Notes: generated by a model not told the origin, from the sequence alone. A stretch of DNA of 64,000 nt from Caedibacter sp052030685 (GCF_052030685.1 NZ_JBQAJM010000008.1:1-64000); one strand, 5' to 3'; numbered from the stretch's first letter, positions 35,273-44,928 are shown. A program made the numbers and translations.

Positions 35273-36698
35273 CAGAGATATCACATTTTTCCAAGGCAAT
35301 CAGTTTGCTGCGTTTAATCAATTTATAACCGATAAGTAATGCTAAAAATAGAATAAATCCGATATAGGTTGCTAAGAATTTCTGCCAGGTAATATTGCCT
35401 GAAATAATATCACTAAATTCTTGTCCTAGAATGATAACTGCAATTAACAGCATCGCAAAAATGGGTGCGACTGGGAACCACTTGGCGCGATAGGGTAAAC
35501 CTTGCAGATTCATGCCTTGTTTTTGGTAAGCGCGACGAAATCGATAATGACTTAAAGCAATACCAAACCAAGCGACAAATCCTGCTAATGATGAGATGTT
35601 AACAAGCCAGATAAACACGCTGCCATTATCTAAGAACGAAGTCAGGAAAAATAAGCAGCCAACAAGAGCTGTGATTAAAAGTGCATTAATAGGAATGCCC
35701 TGACGATTGATTTTACCAAATACCTTAGGCGCTTGTTTGGTATTGGCTAGATGCCACATAATGCGTGTTGCCGAAAACATGCTAGCATTGCAAGCAGATA
35801 AGATCGCAATCAAGATCACCGCATTCATGATTGTTGCTGCATACGTGAGTCCCGCATTTTTAAAAACAATGGTAAAGGGGCTAATGGCAATATCAGAGTT
35901 TGTGTTAATAAGGATGTCGCTAGTATAAGGAATCAAGAAGCTAATAATACCAATGGCGAGAATATAAAAAATAACCAAACGCCAAAAGGTTCGTTTAATG
36001 GCTTGAGGGATAGATTTTCTCGGGTTATCAGCTTCTCCTGCGGCAACGCCAACGAGTTCCGTACCTTGAAAAGAGAATCCGGCGATCAAAAACACCGCCA
36101 TAAAGCCAATGAGACCATTATGAAAAGGTGCATCACCAATATGCCAATTCTCAAAACCAACAGGTCCACCAACGCCGGTGACACCAATAATCGTTAGCAT
36201 GCCGACAACAATGAAAATAATGACAAAAGCAACTTTGATAAAAGACAGCCAATACTCGGTTTCACCATAGACTTTAACGGCTAATAGATTTAAACCAAAA
36301 ATAAGTACAAAAAATAAAACACTCCAATAGATCGTTGGCACATAAGGAAACCAGTATTGCATAATTAAAGCCGCAGCAATAATCTCAGCGGCAATGGTGA
36401 TTGCCCAGTTAAACCAATAGTTCCAACCCATGGCAAAGCCAAAATCAGCACTGACATAACGGCTAGAATATTCACAAAATGTGCCTGTGGTGGGAGAATG
36501 TGCTGCCATCTCACCAAGGCTACACATGAGAAAATAAACCATCAGTGAGATGATGGCATAGGCGAGCATCGCACCTCCTGGACCTGCTTCGTAAATGGCG
36601 CTACCGCTGGCTAAAAATAGACCTGTGCCAATCGAACCACCTAAGGCGATCATGATTAAGTGGCGAGCTTTTAAGTTTCGTTGTAATCTATGTGACAT
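35253..36698 (-). CDS. lysP: Lysine-specific permease, LysP-like
   Basis: Inner-membrane amino acid/proton symporter of the APC superfamily, 481 residues with about 12 hydrophobic segments. The start HRLQRNLKARHLIMIALGGS and the segments GFSFQGTELVGVAAGE, IPYTSDIL and HYRFRRAYQKQG track E. coli LysP closely, so lysine is the likeliest substrate. This fits the nearby riboswitch-controlled lysine operon. TTG at 36719 is in frame, but ATG at 36698 gives MSHRLQRN, close to LysP; neither has a strong Shine-Dalgarno sequence. No lysine riboswitch is visible upstream of it. Confidence 0.85.
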   Translation of the reverse strand: MSHRLQRNLKARHLIMIALGGSIGTGLFLASGSAIYEAGPGGAMLAYAIISLMVYFLMCSLGEMAAHSPTTGTFCEYSSRYVSADFGFAMGWNYWFNWAITIAAEIIAAALIMQYWFPYVPTIYWSVLFFVLIFGLNLLAVKVYGETEYWLSFIKVAFVIIFIVVGMLTIIGVTGVGGPVGFENWHIGDAPFHNGLIGFMAVFLIAGFSFQGTELVGVAAGEADNPRKSIPQAIKRTFWRLVIFYILAIGIISFLIPYTSDILINTNSDIAISPFTIVFKNAGLTYAATIMNAVILIAILSACNASMFSATRIMWHLANTKQAPKVFGKINRQGIPINALLITALVGCLFFLTSFLDNGSVFIWLVNISSLAGFVAWFGIALSHYRFRRAYQKQGMNLQGLPYRAKWFPVAPIFAMLLIAVIILGQEFSDIISGNITWQKFLATYIGFILFLALLIGYKLIKRSKLIALEKCDISAKHSDD

Positions 36699-37210
36699 AC
36701 TTCTATCTTTTCTTCTCAAATGTTCAAAATAATTATCTATTGGTTTTATCGCGTTGCAAAATGTGTTCAGATACGCAAACTGTGATATTTTTGGTGAAGA
36801 AAAAAGGGTGTCTTTGATTGTGTATTGATGTTTGTTTCATGCTTAAACATTATTAATTCCTTTGTGTGTAATATACCAGTGAATCTACAGATTCCAAACC
36901 TGCGTCATAAAAATAAAACCCAAATCTTTACTCATGGTATTTGCCCCATTATTTAATTATTTAGTTTCGCCATAAGGATAAAACATGTATAGCAACCATA
37001 CATGTGAAGCGGTTAAATTAATCTTTTTCACAGCTGATGTAAAGCGATCTTTTTATGAAAGTTAAGATATTGGCGCATCAAAAATCATCCATTCGCTATA
37101 GGTGTTTTTGTATTGATCTGCTTAACTCATTGTTAACTCATTTTGCAATGCGTGATTGCAAAGTGGTCTGTGATGGATTAAAGATGTAGAGTTCAAAGAG
37201 AGGTTACGTT
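36699..37210. other. Intergenic region between lysP and the GH16-like gene
   Basis: 512 AT-rich bases with no convincing gene, carrying the divergent promoters. It contains two palindromes, GAATCTACAGATTC (36881-36894) and the inverted repeat at 36983-37005. Confidence 0.6.
36983..37005. promoter_or_regulatory. Inverted repeat, candidate operator
   Basis: ACATGTAT (36983-36990) and ATACATGT (36998-37005) are perfect inverted arms around seven bases, 205 bases before the GH16-like gene and 278 before lysP. A dimeric repressor or activator could bind; the regulator is unknown. Confidence 0.4.
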
Positions 37211-39244
37211 ATGGAAAATAAAACGTGTGTGAAAAAAATTATTAGTAGTATATTTTTATTGCCTTTTTTAAGTTATGTTCAAACCTCTGCGGGTGTGGGT
37301 TCTGGGGGAATATTACAAGAAAAGCAAAGTCAATGGAGCCCCTATGCGCGTTATGGAGATTATCTAAGTGCACAGATGAAGTCGTTGAAAAAGTTCGATT
37401 ATGGAATGTTTGTTGCTAAATTAAAAGCGGCTGATGGCCCTGTTTGTACAGCCTTTTGGCTTTATTCAGATGCCCCAGCGCCAGGCGCTATGCCTGAGGT
37501 GGCGCAAATGTGGCGTTGGAATGAGTTTGATTGGGAGTTCGTGCCGTATACGCAAGCAACGCAGAATTCGTATATTGCATTAGATGCAGAGGGAAATCCA
37601 ACGTATTATGGTGCAAAGCTTGATATGAGCAAGATGACATCAGGACAGATTACTGCAGATGTTGTTAATTGGACTCAGAATTATTACATTACTGATGATA
37701 CAGCTCTTGGTATGATGCAGCGTTATTATAATAAATGGATGACAAATGGTAAAAAGGACACGCAAATTAATTCAGAAAATTATAATTATCTTGGTGCAAT
37801 AGCAACAACTGGGGATGGTTATGAGGTGGGTGGTACAACTGGAAGCAGTAAACAACCGGGTTGGCAAAATGCCTCGGTTTGGAAATATCCACTAACAGCA
37901 GTTAAACCCGTGCCATCCACTTTAGATATGCGTAAAATGGCGGCGATTAATTGGTGGCGTATGCCGCAGGGTAATCAAAATATTGATGTTACTTTACCTG
38001 GATTTAATAAGCAGAATTATAAGTTTATTGAAAAATTACCTGTGTTGGATGGTTCTACACTTGCTAAATCATATACGGCAGCAGCAATGAATAATGAAAC
38101 TTATATTTTGCCAGATGCAGGTAATACTAGTTTTAATCCATACGCGCAATTTAATACTTATACTATTGTCTGGTCACCAACACGCGTTGCCTACTATATC
38201 AATGCGCCGGACAATGGTACTGATATTTCTCATGCAACCCCAATTGCACTATATACGGTAGATGATTATCCGTCGCTCAAAGCGTCAGGTGTGCAAGCGC
38301 CAGAAGGAAGCCTTCCTTGGGTAGATACAGGATTTGATAATAAGCTCGGCGAAGTATCTATTAACCTTGCTAATTATGTTGCATTCAAAGCTGCCAAAGA
38401 TCTTGAGAATAGTAAATTAACGCCTAGCCAAGAAGCCGGTGTTGGATGGTCTGGGAATCCGCCAGATAATGGCTGGCAAGGTGTTGATGCTTATTTTAGA
38501 AGTGTAACGTACTATCCTCTTAAGAAAGATAGTGGTCAATATCTTGATGGGTCAAATACAAGTGACTTTGATATGACTACGAAAGTGTGGAAATTTGATT
38601 TAGGTGATGGCTCTTGGAACAAAGATAACTTTGCAGCTAAGCTTATGGAATATTTTGGTATTTTGTATGCTCAGGACTTCACAAAAAAAGGAATAGCAGC
38701 TTCAGATCTTAGGGACTCAAAAAGTCCTTTAGCAATTAGCTTTATTGCAAATAAAGATGGTAGTTACTCATCTGATAAATTACCTTTAATGCAATTAAGT
38801 GTCACGCCGTCAACCGCTAATCCAAAACGTAATTTTTTTAGAGTAGCAACGACGATGAATACAGATGTTGCGATCAGTGTGACCAATCCATTTATGTTTG
38901 TTACGGTGACGCTAGCATCCGGAAATGGGCAGGAGTTAAAATCTACGGATTCTTCTTTTGGGATTTCAGGAGCTTCCACGCCTCTAGCGTTTTTTGCGCC
39001 TAAAAATGGAGCGTCAGTGACAGCAACTATTAAACTATACACAACATCAACTTATCATGGTGCCTATCCTGCTGGTCAAATTCCAACAGCAGCGACAGCA
39101 ACAGCGCAACTAAACTTAAAAACATCAGAAACTGGCGATATATCATGGGAAGTTATGAGTGATCCCCAGGAAATTATTATGTCATATCAATCAGTAAATC
39201 CACATCTTATCACCGTAAGATCGCCTACGACATCCTCTAATTAA
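37211..39244 (+). CDS. Secreted GH16-like glycoside hydrolase with a large insertion
   Basis: 677 residues. An N-terminal signal peptide (basic MENKTCVKK, then a hydrophobic run ending near TSA) implies export. YGMFVAKLKAADGPVCTAFW followed by RWNEFDWEFVP matches the family 16 entry: E105, D107 and E109 fit the catalytic ExDxE. FNTYTIVWSPTRVAYYIN (about 313-330) matches the next conserved GH16 strand pair, and FRSVTYYPL (about 433) its closing strand. About 205 residues separate the first two blocks, roughly 150 more than usual. Residues 440-677 are an extra region of unknown fold. Substrate unknown; a beta-glucan-type polymer is likely. AGAGG precedes the ATG. Confidence 0.65.
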   Translation: MENKTCVKKIISSIFLLPFLSYVQTSAGVGSGGILQEKQSQWSPYARYGDYLSAQMKSLKKFDYGMFVAKLKAADGPVCTAFWLYSDAPAPGAMPEVAQMWRWNEFDWEFVPYTQATQNSYIALDAEGNPTYYGAKLDMSKMTSGQITADVVNWTQNYYITDDTALGMMQRYYNKWMTNGKKDTQINSENYNYLGAIATTGDGYEVGGTTGSSKQPGWQNASVWKYPLTAVKPVPSTLDMRKMAAINWWRMPQGNQNIDVTLPGFNKQNYKFIEKLPVLDGSTLAKSYTAAAMNNETYILPDAGNTSFNPYAQFNTYTIVWSPTRVAYYINAPDNGTDISHATPIALYTVDDYPSLKASGVQAPEGSLPWVDTGFDNKLGEVSINLANYVAFKAAKDLENSKLTPSQEAGVGWSGNPPDNGWQGVDAYFRSVTYYPLKKDSGQYLDGSNTSDFDMTTKVWKFDLGDGSWNKDNFAAKLMEYFGILYAQDFTKKGIAASDLRDSKSPLAISFIANKDGSYSSDKLPLMQLSVTPSTANPKRNFFRVATTMNTDVAISVTNPFMFVTVTLASGNGQELKSTDSSFGISGASTPLAFFAPKNGASVTATIKLYTTSTYHGAYPAGQIPTAATATAQLNLKTSETGDISWEVMSDPQEIIMSYQSVNPHLITVRSPTTSSN

Positions 39245-39337
39245 ATTGAAAAAAAAATTGTAAAATCATCTTCGTACCTTTCTTTTATTCTTAACTCACG
39301 GCATAATCCTTGCGTTTAAAGGGCGAGGATTATCGTG

Positions 39338-40576
39338 ATGCAATCAAAAAATAAAGTCATTATCGCATCGGCGATTGGCACATTTGTCGAATGGGCAGAA
39401 TTTAGCTTTTATGGCTATCTGGCGTTTAAGTTTGCACATTTATTTTTCCCAGAAGATGTTCCTTATGCGATGCTATTAAGTTTGTGTATCTTCGCAGCAA
39501 GCTACTTAGCGCGGCCATTTGGTTCGATTGTCTTTGGCATTATTGGTGATAAATTTGGGCGCAAAAAAGCTTTGTCTTTAAGTCTTATTTTGATGGGAGT
39601 GGCGACTTTATGTATTGGGCTTTTACCAAGTTATCAAAATATTGGTATTGCGGCACCTTTGATATTACTTCTCTTGCGGATTATTCAAGGCATTTCCGTT
39701 TCAGGGGAGTTTACAGGGGCGGCGATTTTTGTCACAGAGCACTATCGTGGCAGCTTTAAAAACCTTGCGGTGAGTTGGGTGAGCTTTGCTGCGGCTTTGG
39801 GCATGATGTTGGGGGCAGCAATGGCATCGATTGTTTCATTACCGATGATGCCAGAGTGGTTTTGGCGTGTGCCTTTTTATTTGGGGTTTGTCGGCTGTTT
39901 GATTGGGTTGTACTTTCGGGTGAGTACGACTGAGAGTCCAGAGTTTGAAAGCGTTAGAGTCAATAAAGCATTCTTTAATGGTATAAAAGCATTTAAAGGG
40001 TATATCAATCAGCTAATACAATGTTTTTTTATTGCTGCATTTGTTGGTGTGTATATCTATATTTGTAATCTATGGTGGGTGTCTTTTGTCATTCAGCGCG
40101 GATTTTTAACCAGTGAAAATGCGCACTGGGTTGCGACATTCGGTGTGGCAACTGTGACATTGCTGACACCGATCGCAGCATTATTGGCAGATAGATTAGG
40201 CACACTGAAAATGCTAAAAACAGGACTCCTAAGTAGCGTGATCAGCGTACCTGTTTTATTTTATTTATCAGGGTTTTCAAGTGTTTATTTGGCGCTGTGC
40301 GCACAAGCGTTATACGCGCTAAGCAATATCTTAGTTACTGGTAGCATGTTTCGTTATTTGGTCGATATTTTCCCTGTTAATATTCGCTATACCGGCATGG
40401 GTGTAGCGTGGAGTGTATCTGTTGCCATATTTGGTGGTACGGCACCGTTGGTTGCGCAATTCTTAGCGATCGATTTGGCAAATATTGCTTATGTTGTCAT
40501 TTATGTGTGCATTATTGCTTTAGCTGCATTTATTAGTGTGGCTAAGTCGTCAATAATAATTAAGTTAAAGTCTTAG
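39338..40576 (+). CDS. MFS transporter, metabolite:H+ symporter (MHS) family
   Basis: 412-residue inner-membrane protein with about 12 hydrophobic segments. ASAIGTFVEWAEFSFYGYL, then ARPFGSIVFGIIGDKFGRKK and LLRIIQGISVSGEFTGA are MHS signatures (ProP, KgtP, ShiA). The substrate cannot be assigned; osmolytes, dicarboxylates and shikimate are known in the family. The ATG at 39338 has GAGG nine bases upstream; a GTG one codon earlier is in frame. A hairpin repeat lies four bases after its stop. Confidence 0.85.
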   Translation: MQSKNKVIIASAIGTFVEWAEFSFYGYLAFKFAHLFFPEDVPYAMLLSLCIFAASYLARPFGSIVFGIIGDKFGRKKALSLSLILMGVATLCIGLLPSYQNIGIAAPLILLLLRIIQGISVSGEFTGAAIFVTEHYRGSFKNLAVSWVSFAAALGMMLGAAMASIVSLPMMPEWFWRVPFYLGFVGCLIGLYFRVSTTESPEFESVRVNKAFFNGIKAFKGYINQLIQCFFIAAFVGVYIYICNLWWVSFVIQRGFLTSENAHWVATFGVATVTLLTPIAALLADRLGTLKMLKTGLLSSVISVPVLFYLSGFSSVYLALCAQALYALSNILVTGSMFRYLVDIFPVNIRYTGMGVAWSVSVAIFGGTAPLVAQFLAIDLANIAYVVIYVCIIALAAFISVAKSSIIIKLKS

Positions 40577-40580
40577 TTTT

Positions 40581-40636
40581 TCCCCTCACCCGTGCAACAT
40601 AAGCCGCACGAGCAATCCCGAAAGGGGCGAGGTGAA
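40581..40636. repeat. Hairpin repeat element, copy B (core)
   Basis: TCCCCTCACCCGTGCAACATAAGCCGCACGAGCAATCCC continues into GAAAGGGGCGAGGTGA; it matches the core of copy A at 4526-4576 but without the outer inverted repeats. CCCCTC pairs with the GGGGCGAGG side. It fills the gap between convergent genes and could serve as a bidirectional terminator. Confidence 0.7.
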
Positions 40637-40660
40637 AATAGCGAAACTTATCTTTTATTG

Positions 40661-41245
40661 TTAAGGGTAAATTGTTCTAATATCAGTCACCATCATATTG
40701 GCTTTAACGGCATTGATAAGCCCAGGTTTGCCATCTTCAAAGACATGACATTTATCATGATCAACACCGAGTTTATCAGCGATTAAAGTGAACGCCTCGG
40801 GAGTGTCCTTGGTGGGGTGGTTATCATCAGCGGTGATGATAAATTCAAAGTGATTGGCAACATCAAGTGCTTCAAGTGTTTTGACCACATTTCGGCGCAT
40901 GCCGCCAGAGATCACAACCATCGGCAGTTTCCGGTGATAACGGTTAATAAGATCAAGCACTGGTTGAATGGCAATAACGCGATCTATCTTTTCCTCAGCA
41001 AGATGTTCTTTCTCATGTACCATTTTGTGTAGATCAAAACGCTTCTTATCTTCACTCGTGGTTAACATTTGTAATATTTGTAAAGTGGGGATGCCATTGT
41101 AATGCGCAAGCTCGTCAGGACTTAAATTGAAACGATAGCGTTTGGCGATGGTATGCCATGCTTCATTGTGAATAATCATCGTATCAGCGATGGTGCCATC
41201 ACAATCAAAAATTAAGGCTTGGGTTTTCGGGTGAATGTAGATCAT
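40661..41245 (-). CDS. HAD-family phosphatase, YqaB/beta-phosphoglucomutase-like
   Basis: 194-residue cytoplasmic HAD hydrolase. Motif I is LIFDCDGTIADT, motif II lies in VVISGGM, the conserved Lys is in the PTKDTPEAF segment and motif III is VFEDGKPGL. The order and length match E. coli YqaB, a sugar-phosphate (fructose-1-phosphate) phosphatase; beta-phosphoglucomutase activity is an alternative. The frame is open to 41293, but the ATG at 41245 (MIYIHPKTQAL) has GGAAAT upstream. It lies between two plus-strand genes. Confidence 0.85.
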   Translation of the reverse strand: MIYIHPKTQALIFDCDGTIADTMIIHNEAWHTIAKRYRFNLSPDELAHYNGIPTLQILQMLTTSEDKKRFDLHKMVHEKEHLAEEKIDRVIAIQPVLDLINRYHRKLPMVVISGGMRRNVVKTLEALDVANHFEFIITADDNHPTKDTPEAFTLIADKLGVDHDKCHVFEDGKPGLINAVKANMMVTDIRTIYP

Positions 41246-41370
41246 AAAATTATTTCCAAAATTTGTTAAATTCTGCTGTGTCATTATTGACATAATTAGC
41301 AGGCTTTAGCAAACTTTTGCGCACTAAATTGTTGTCAATTTATGAAATTACAAACCCTAAGGAGATAATC

Positions 41371-41976
41371 ATGACGGTATTAGTAGGACGCAAAGCGCCT
41401 GAATTCACAGCGCCCGCGGTGCTAGCAAATGGTGAAATTGTAGATGCATTAAGCTTTGAAAAAGCACGCGATGGTAAGTATGCAGCGGTTGTTTTCTACC
41501 CGCTTGATTTTACTTTTGTTTGCCCATCTGAGCTAATCGCACTTGATAAGCGTGTTGATGAGCTTAAAAAGCTAGGTGTTGAAGTCTTTGCCGTATCAAT
41601 TGATTCACACTTCACGCATAACGCATGGCGCAATACGCCAGTCAATGATGGCGGTATTGGTGCTGTGAAATACACAATGGTTGCTGATATCAATCACAGT
41701 ATTGTTAAAGCCTATGGTGTTGAGCATCCTGAGGCGGGTGTCGCTTTCCGTGGTACATTCTTAATCGACAAAGACGGTGTTGTGAGACATCAGGTGGTTA
41801 ATGATCTGCCATTAGGTCGCAATATGGACGAATTGGTGCGTATGGTTCAAGCATTACAATTCTTCGAGCAACATGGTGAAGTATGCCCAGCGGGTTGGCA
41901 AGAAGGCGACAAAGGTATGAAAGCGTCACCGCAAGGTGTTGCTGCATATTTAGCAGAAAATGCTGAATCTTTGTAA
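41371..41976 (+). CDS. 2-Cys peroxiredoxin (AhpC/Prx1 type)
   Basis: 201-residue thiol peroxidase that reduces H2O2 and organic peroxides. The peroxidatic Cys51 lies in FTFVCPSELIAL and the resolving Cys172 in EVCPAGW, typical of AhpC/Prx1 two-cysteine enzymes. The ATG at 41371 has AAGGAG six bases upstream; the open frame before it is not used. No AhpF-type reductase is next to it, so the electron donor is probably thioredoxin or an AhpD-like protein elsewhere. Confidence 0.93.
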   Translation: MTVLVGRKAPEFTAPAVLANGEIVDALSFEKARDGKYAAVVFYPLDFTFVCPSELIALDKRVDELKKLGVEVFAVSIDSHFTHNAWRNTPVNDGGIGAVKYTMVADINHSIVKAYGVEHPEAGVAFRGTFLIDKDGVVRHQVVNDLPLGRNMDELVRMVQALQFFEQHGEVCPAGWQEGDKGMKASPQGVAAYLAENAESL

Positions 41977-42029
41977 TTTTTTATAAAAAAATCTATGATT
42001 TGCTTGAAAATTTAAAATAAAGTGATACC

Positions 42030-42071
42030 TTTGTCGGTGTGTAGTCTTTCGACGGCAAAGAAGCCGACAAA
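42030..42071 (+). promoter_or_regulatory. Stem-loop in the 5' leader of the outer-membrane barrel gene
   Basis: TTTGTCGG (42030-42037) pairs with CCGACAAA (42064-42071); an inner CTTT...AAAG pair (42046-42060) extends it. It ends 54 bases before the ATG. It could be an mRNA-stabilising 5' structure, common for abundant outer-membrane proteins, or a terminator for the upstream peroxiredoxin gene (AAAAAAGG follows, not T). Confidence 0.4.
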
Positions 42072-42125
42072 AAAGGAATCATTTTTTAATAAAAATGTAA
42101 GTTTTAAAACAGTTGAGGAGAAACT

Positions 42126-43457
42126 ATGAAACTTAAGATGATCGTAGCAGCGGTTGCTGCAACTGCAAGCGCTTCAGCTTTCGCAGCAGGTTCAATGAAT
42201 GATCAAGTACAAAACGGTGGCGGTATCGTTAACGTGCGTACAGATGCAAATTATTCACAACAGATGCTAAACAACCAGCAAGTGACTGGCTCTGTTTTAG
42301 ATATCCTCAATGCGCGTAAGTCTGGCGATCTAGCACCTAATGCTATCTATATTGGTGGTAAAGGTGAGATTTATGCTCAATACAGAAACACTTCAAGTGT
42401 TCCTGCATCAAACAATAACAGCTCTAGCGAAGTTAAGATGCCTTATGCTGATTTAGCATTTACTTCAACGATTGGTGATTGGGTTACTGGTTTTGCTGAT
42501 GTCCAAGTTAACAATGCAGCTTCTAGCAATGTAACATTGCCAAGTGCTTATTTTATTGTTGGTAATTTGGCTAAATCACCTTTCTATGCGTTTGGTGGTA
42601 AGAAAGTGGTTGAGTTTGGTAAATTTGATTCAGTGACTAACTTTATGCCAACGTTAACACGTGCATACTTTATGCCTTATGGTGGTCAAGTTGGTGCTGG
42701 GTTTAGCATGAATGGTTTGGATGTTACTGCAACGCTAATGAACGGCAAGGGTGAGGCGTTGATGAATTCACAAGCATCTAATGCACAGCAGATTAATAAC
42801 TTTGCCTTAAATGCATCTTATAATGGCAAAGCGGGTAACCTAGGTTACTATGCAGGTGCGGGTTATGTTAATGCAACTGGTTTTTCGGCTAATAATACTA
42901 CCATTGCAGGTGCTACTTCAGTGAAAAATGTTAATAAAATGGTTGGTGCACTTGACTTTAATGCTGGTATCACTATTCAAGGTCTTGCGGTTAATGGTGA
43001 GTTCTTGGTAACAACCTCTGGTGTTAAAGGCATGAATCAAACTTCTGTTCTTGCAAATGCAGCTAATGCGAAGACCTCAGGGTCGTATCTTGGAAATGCT
43101 TCGCATCCTGATACTGCAGGACTAACTGCTTTTGGCTTTAATGGGTTACCTAATCTAGTTGCCTTTGGTTACGATCCTGTAACGGGTAAAGGTTCTGGCT
43201 CAACAGTTAAAGCATGGAGCTTAGACTCTTCTTACACTATGCCAGTGGCAGGCAAAGATATGGTGCCTTATGTATCATACAGCCAAGTAGCGCAAAACTC
43301 TGATAACAACTTATATCAGTTTGAAGTGGGTACACGCTACAATGTGGTTGATACTGTTTGGATCGGTGGTTCTTACAACTACATGTCTGGCAAATCCTCA
43401 GGTACTAGCATTGGTAAATACAACACATTGATGTTGGATGCTACAGTTTACTTCTAA
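42126..43457 (+). CDS. Outer-membrane beta-barrel protein, LbtU/DUF3573-like
   Basis: 443 residues. A clear signal peptide (MKLKMIVAAVAATASASAFA) is followed by an Asn/Gln-rich segment, then alternating amphipathic strands and a terminal aromatic strand MLDATVYF ending in Phe, the outer-membrane insertion signal. VLDILNARKS...IYIGGKGEIYAQYR resembles the LbtU (legiobactin) and Francisella FslE/FupA-type barrels, but this rests on memory. It may import iron or a siderophore, or be a general porin. GAGGAG lies upstream, a structured leader before it and a terminator after it, suggesting strong single-gene expression. Confidence 0.75.
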   Translation: MKLKMIVAAVAATASASAFAAGSMNDQVQNGGGIVNVRTDANYSQQMLNNQQVTGSVLDILNARKSGDLAPNAIYIGGKGEIYAQYRNTSSVPASNNNSSSEVKMPYADLAFTSTIGDWVTGFADVQVNNAASSNVTLPSAYFIVGNLAKSPFYAFGGKKVVEFGKFDSVTNFMPTLTRAYFMPYGGQVGAGFSMNGLDVTATLMNGKGEALMNSQASNAQQINNFALNASYNGKAGNLGYYAGAGYVNATGFSANNTTIAGATSVKNVNKMVGALDFNAGITIQGLAVNGEFLVTTSGVKGMNQTSVLANAANAKTSGSYLGNASHPDTAGLTAFGFNGLPNLVAFGYDPVTGKGSGSTVKAWSLDSSYTMPVAGKDMVPYVSYSQVAQNSDNNLYQFEVGTRYNVVDTVWIGGSYNYMSGKSSGTSIGKYNTLMLDATVYF

Positions 43458-43480
43458 TCTGATTGATTAGTTATACTTTA

Positions 43481-43505
43481 AAGGTCGCAATTGCGGCCTT
43501 TTTTG
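43481..43505 (+). terminator. Rho-independent terminator after the outer-membrane barrel gene
   Basis: AAGGTCGCAA (43481-43490) is followed at once by TTGCGGCCTT (43491-43500), complementary except one G-T pair, then TTTTG. The two ends of the stem meet with only a few unpaired loop bases. Confidence 0.8.
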
Positions 43506-43524
43506 TTTTAAGGGTGGGGGAGAG

Positions 43525-44910
43525 ATGATTAGAAGTTTATATTTATTTATATTGATGCTGCCATGCGCTTTATATGCAAATGAAGTATCAACAACAGTAA
43601 TGCAGGCAATACTAAGCCCCTATGCACTGATTGCATTAGCTGTTTTTGTTATTGCTTATATCTTGGTGATGCTTGAGGATGTAATTCATTTGGCGAAATC
43701 AAAACCAGTGATTTTAGCAGCTGGCATTATCTGGGTGCTCACGGCAATCATTGGTAAGATCAATGGTCAAAGCGCGATTGTTGAGCAAAGCTTAAATAAA
43801 GGCTTATTGGAATATGGCGAGCTGCTGTTGTTCTTATTAGTAGCAATGACTTATATTCATGTGCTGGAAGAGCGCAATGTCTTTGAGAAGCTCAAGGCAC
43901 TCCTTCTTAAAATGGGCTTGCGCTTTAAAGGTATCTTTTGGTTAACGGGATTGTTGGCATTCTTTATCTCGCCGTTTGCTGATAACTTAACAACTGCCTT
44001 AATCCTAAGTGCCGTCATATTATCCGTTGGTAAAGGCGAGATAAAATTTGTATGTATGTCCTGTATTAATATCGTAGTGGCAGCCAATGCCGGTGGTGCG
44101 TTTAGCCCATTTGGTGATATTACCACCTTGATGGTATGGCAGGATGGGGTGGTGCCATTCACGCATTTCTTTGCCTTATTTATTCCGGCATTGGTCAGTT
44201 TCTTGATTCCGGCAATTATTATGAGTTTTTTCCTGCCCAAAGGCGATGATCATAGCCATGATTTGCTAGAGATTAAGCTTAAGTCCGGTGCGATTGTTGT
44301 TATTGTGATGTTCGTACTAACGGTTATTACAGCCGTACTTTTTCAGAACTTGTTAGATCTGCCACCTGCACTAGGGATGATGACAGGCTTAGGTTATTTG
44401 ATGTTTTTAGGTTTCTTTCTAAAGAAAAAAGCACGTGAGCATTTTGATGTATTTCAAAAGATTCAGATGATTGAATGGGATACCTTACTATTTTTCTTTG
44501 GCATCTTACTTGCAGTGCAAGGTTTGGCGACATTGGGTTACTTAGAATTGCTATCTAATTTCCTATATCACGATGTACCTAGTGCCTTGCCGCACGTTTT
44601 TGACCATATCACGCAAGCCAATATTTTAATCGGACTTCTGTCAGCAATTGTTGACAATATTCCCGTAATGTTTGGCGTATTGACAATGCATCCACCATTA
44701 ACCGAAGGTCAGTGGCTATTGGTGACTTTGACCACAGGTATTGGTGGTAGCTTATTATCAATTGGTTCTGCCGCAGGCGTTGCAGTCATGGGTAAAGCGC
44801 ATGGTCAGTATACTTTTTTAGGGCATTTGAAGTGGAGTTTAGTGATTTTATTGGGATACTTTGCTAGTATTGCCACGCATCTTTTGATTAATCATGCTTT
44901 TTTTAGCTAA
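43525..44910 (+). CDS. nhaD: Na+/H+ antiporter NhaD
   Basis: 461-residue inner-membrane antiporter with about 12 hydrophobic segments after an N-terminal signal-like segment. LAFFISPFADNLTTALI, AANAGGAFSPFGDITTLMVW and SAIVDNIPVMFGVLTM are conserved in the NhaD/ArsB (ion transporter superfamily) group, with Asp residues in membrane segments likely to bind Na+ or Li+. GGGGGAGAG is upstream. It is followed after 18 bases by the acyltransferase gene, possibly co-transcribed. Confidence 0.92.
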   Translation: MIRSLYLFILMLPCALYANEVSTTVMQAILSPYALIALAVFVIAYILVMLEDVIHLAKSKPVILAAGIIWVLTAIIGKINGQSAIVEQSLNKGLLEYGELLLFLLVAMTYIHVLEERNVFEKLKALLLKMGLRFKGIFWLTGLLAFFISPFADNLTTALILSAVILSVGKGEIKFVCMSCINIVVAANAGGAFSPFGDITTLMVWQDGVVPFTHFFALFIPALVSFLIPAIIMSFFLPKGDDHSHDLLEIKLKSGAIVVIVMFVLTVITAVLFQNLLDLPPALGMMTGLGYLMFLGFFLKKKAREHFDVFQKIQMIEWDTLLFFFGILLAVQGLATLGYLELLSNFLYHDVPSALPHVFDHITQANILIGLLSAIVDNIPVMFGVLTMHPPLTEGQWLLVTLTTGIGGSLLSIGSAAGVAVMGKAHGQYTFLGHLKWSLVILLGYFASIATHLLINHAFFS

Positions 44911-44928
44911 TCATTATATAGGTAATCA

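Noticed and set aside
40592..40786. 64-codon plus-strand frame over repeat copy B
   Set aside because: It runs from the repeat into the antisense of the HAD phosphatase gene and has no family-like content.
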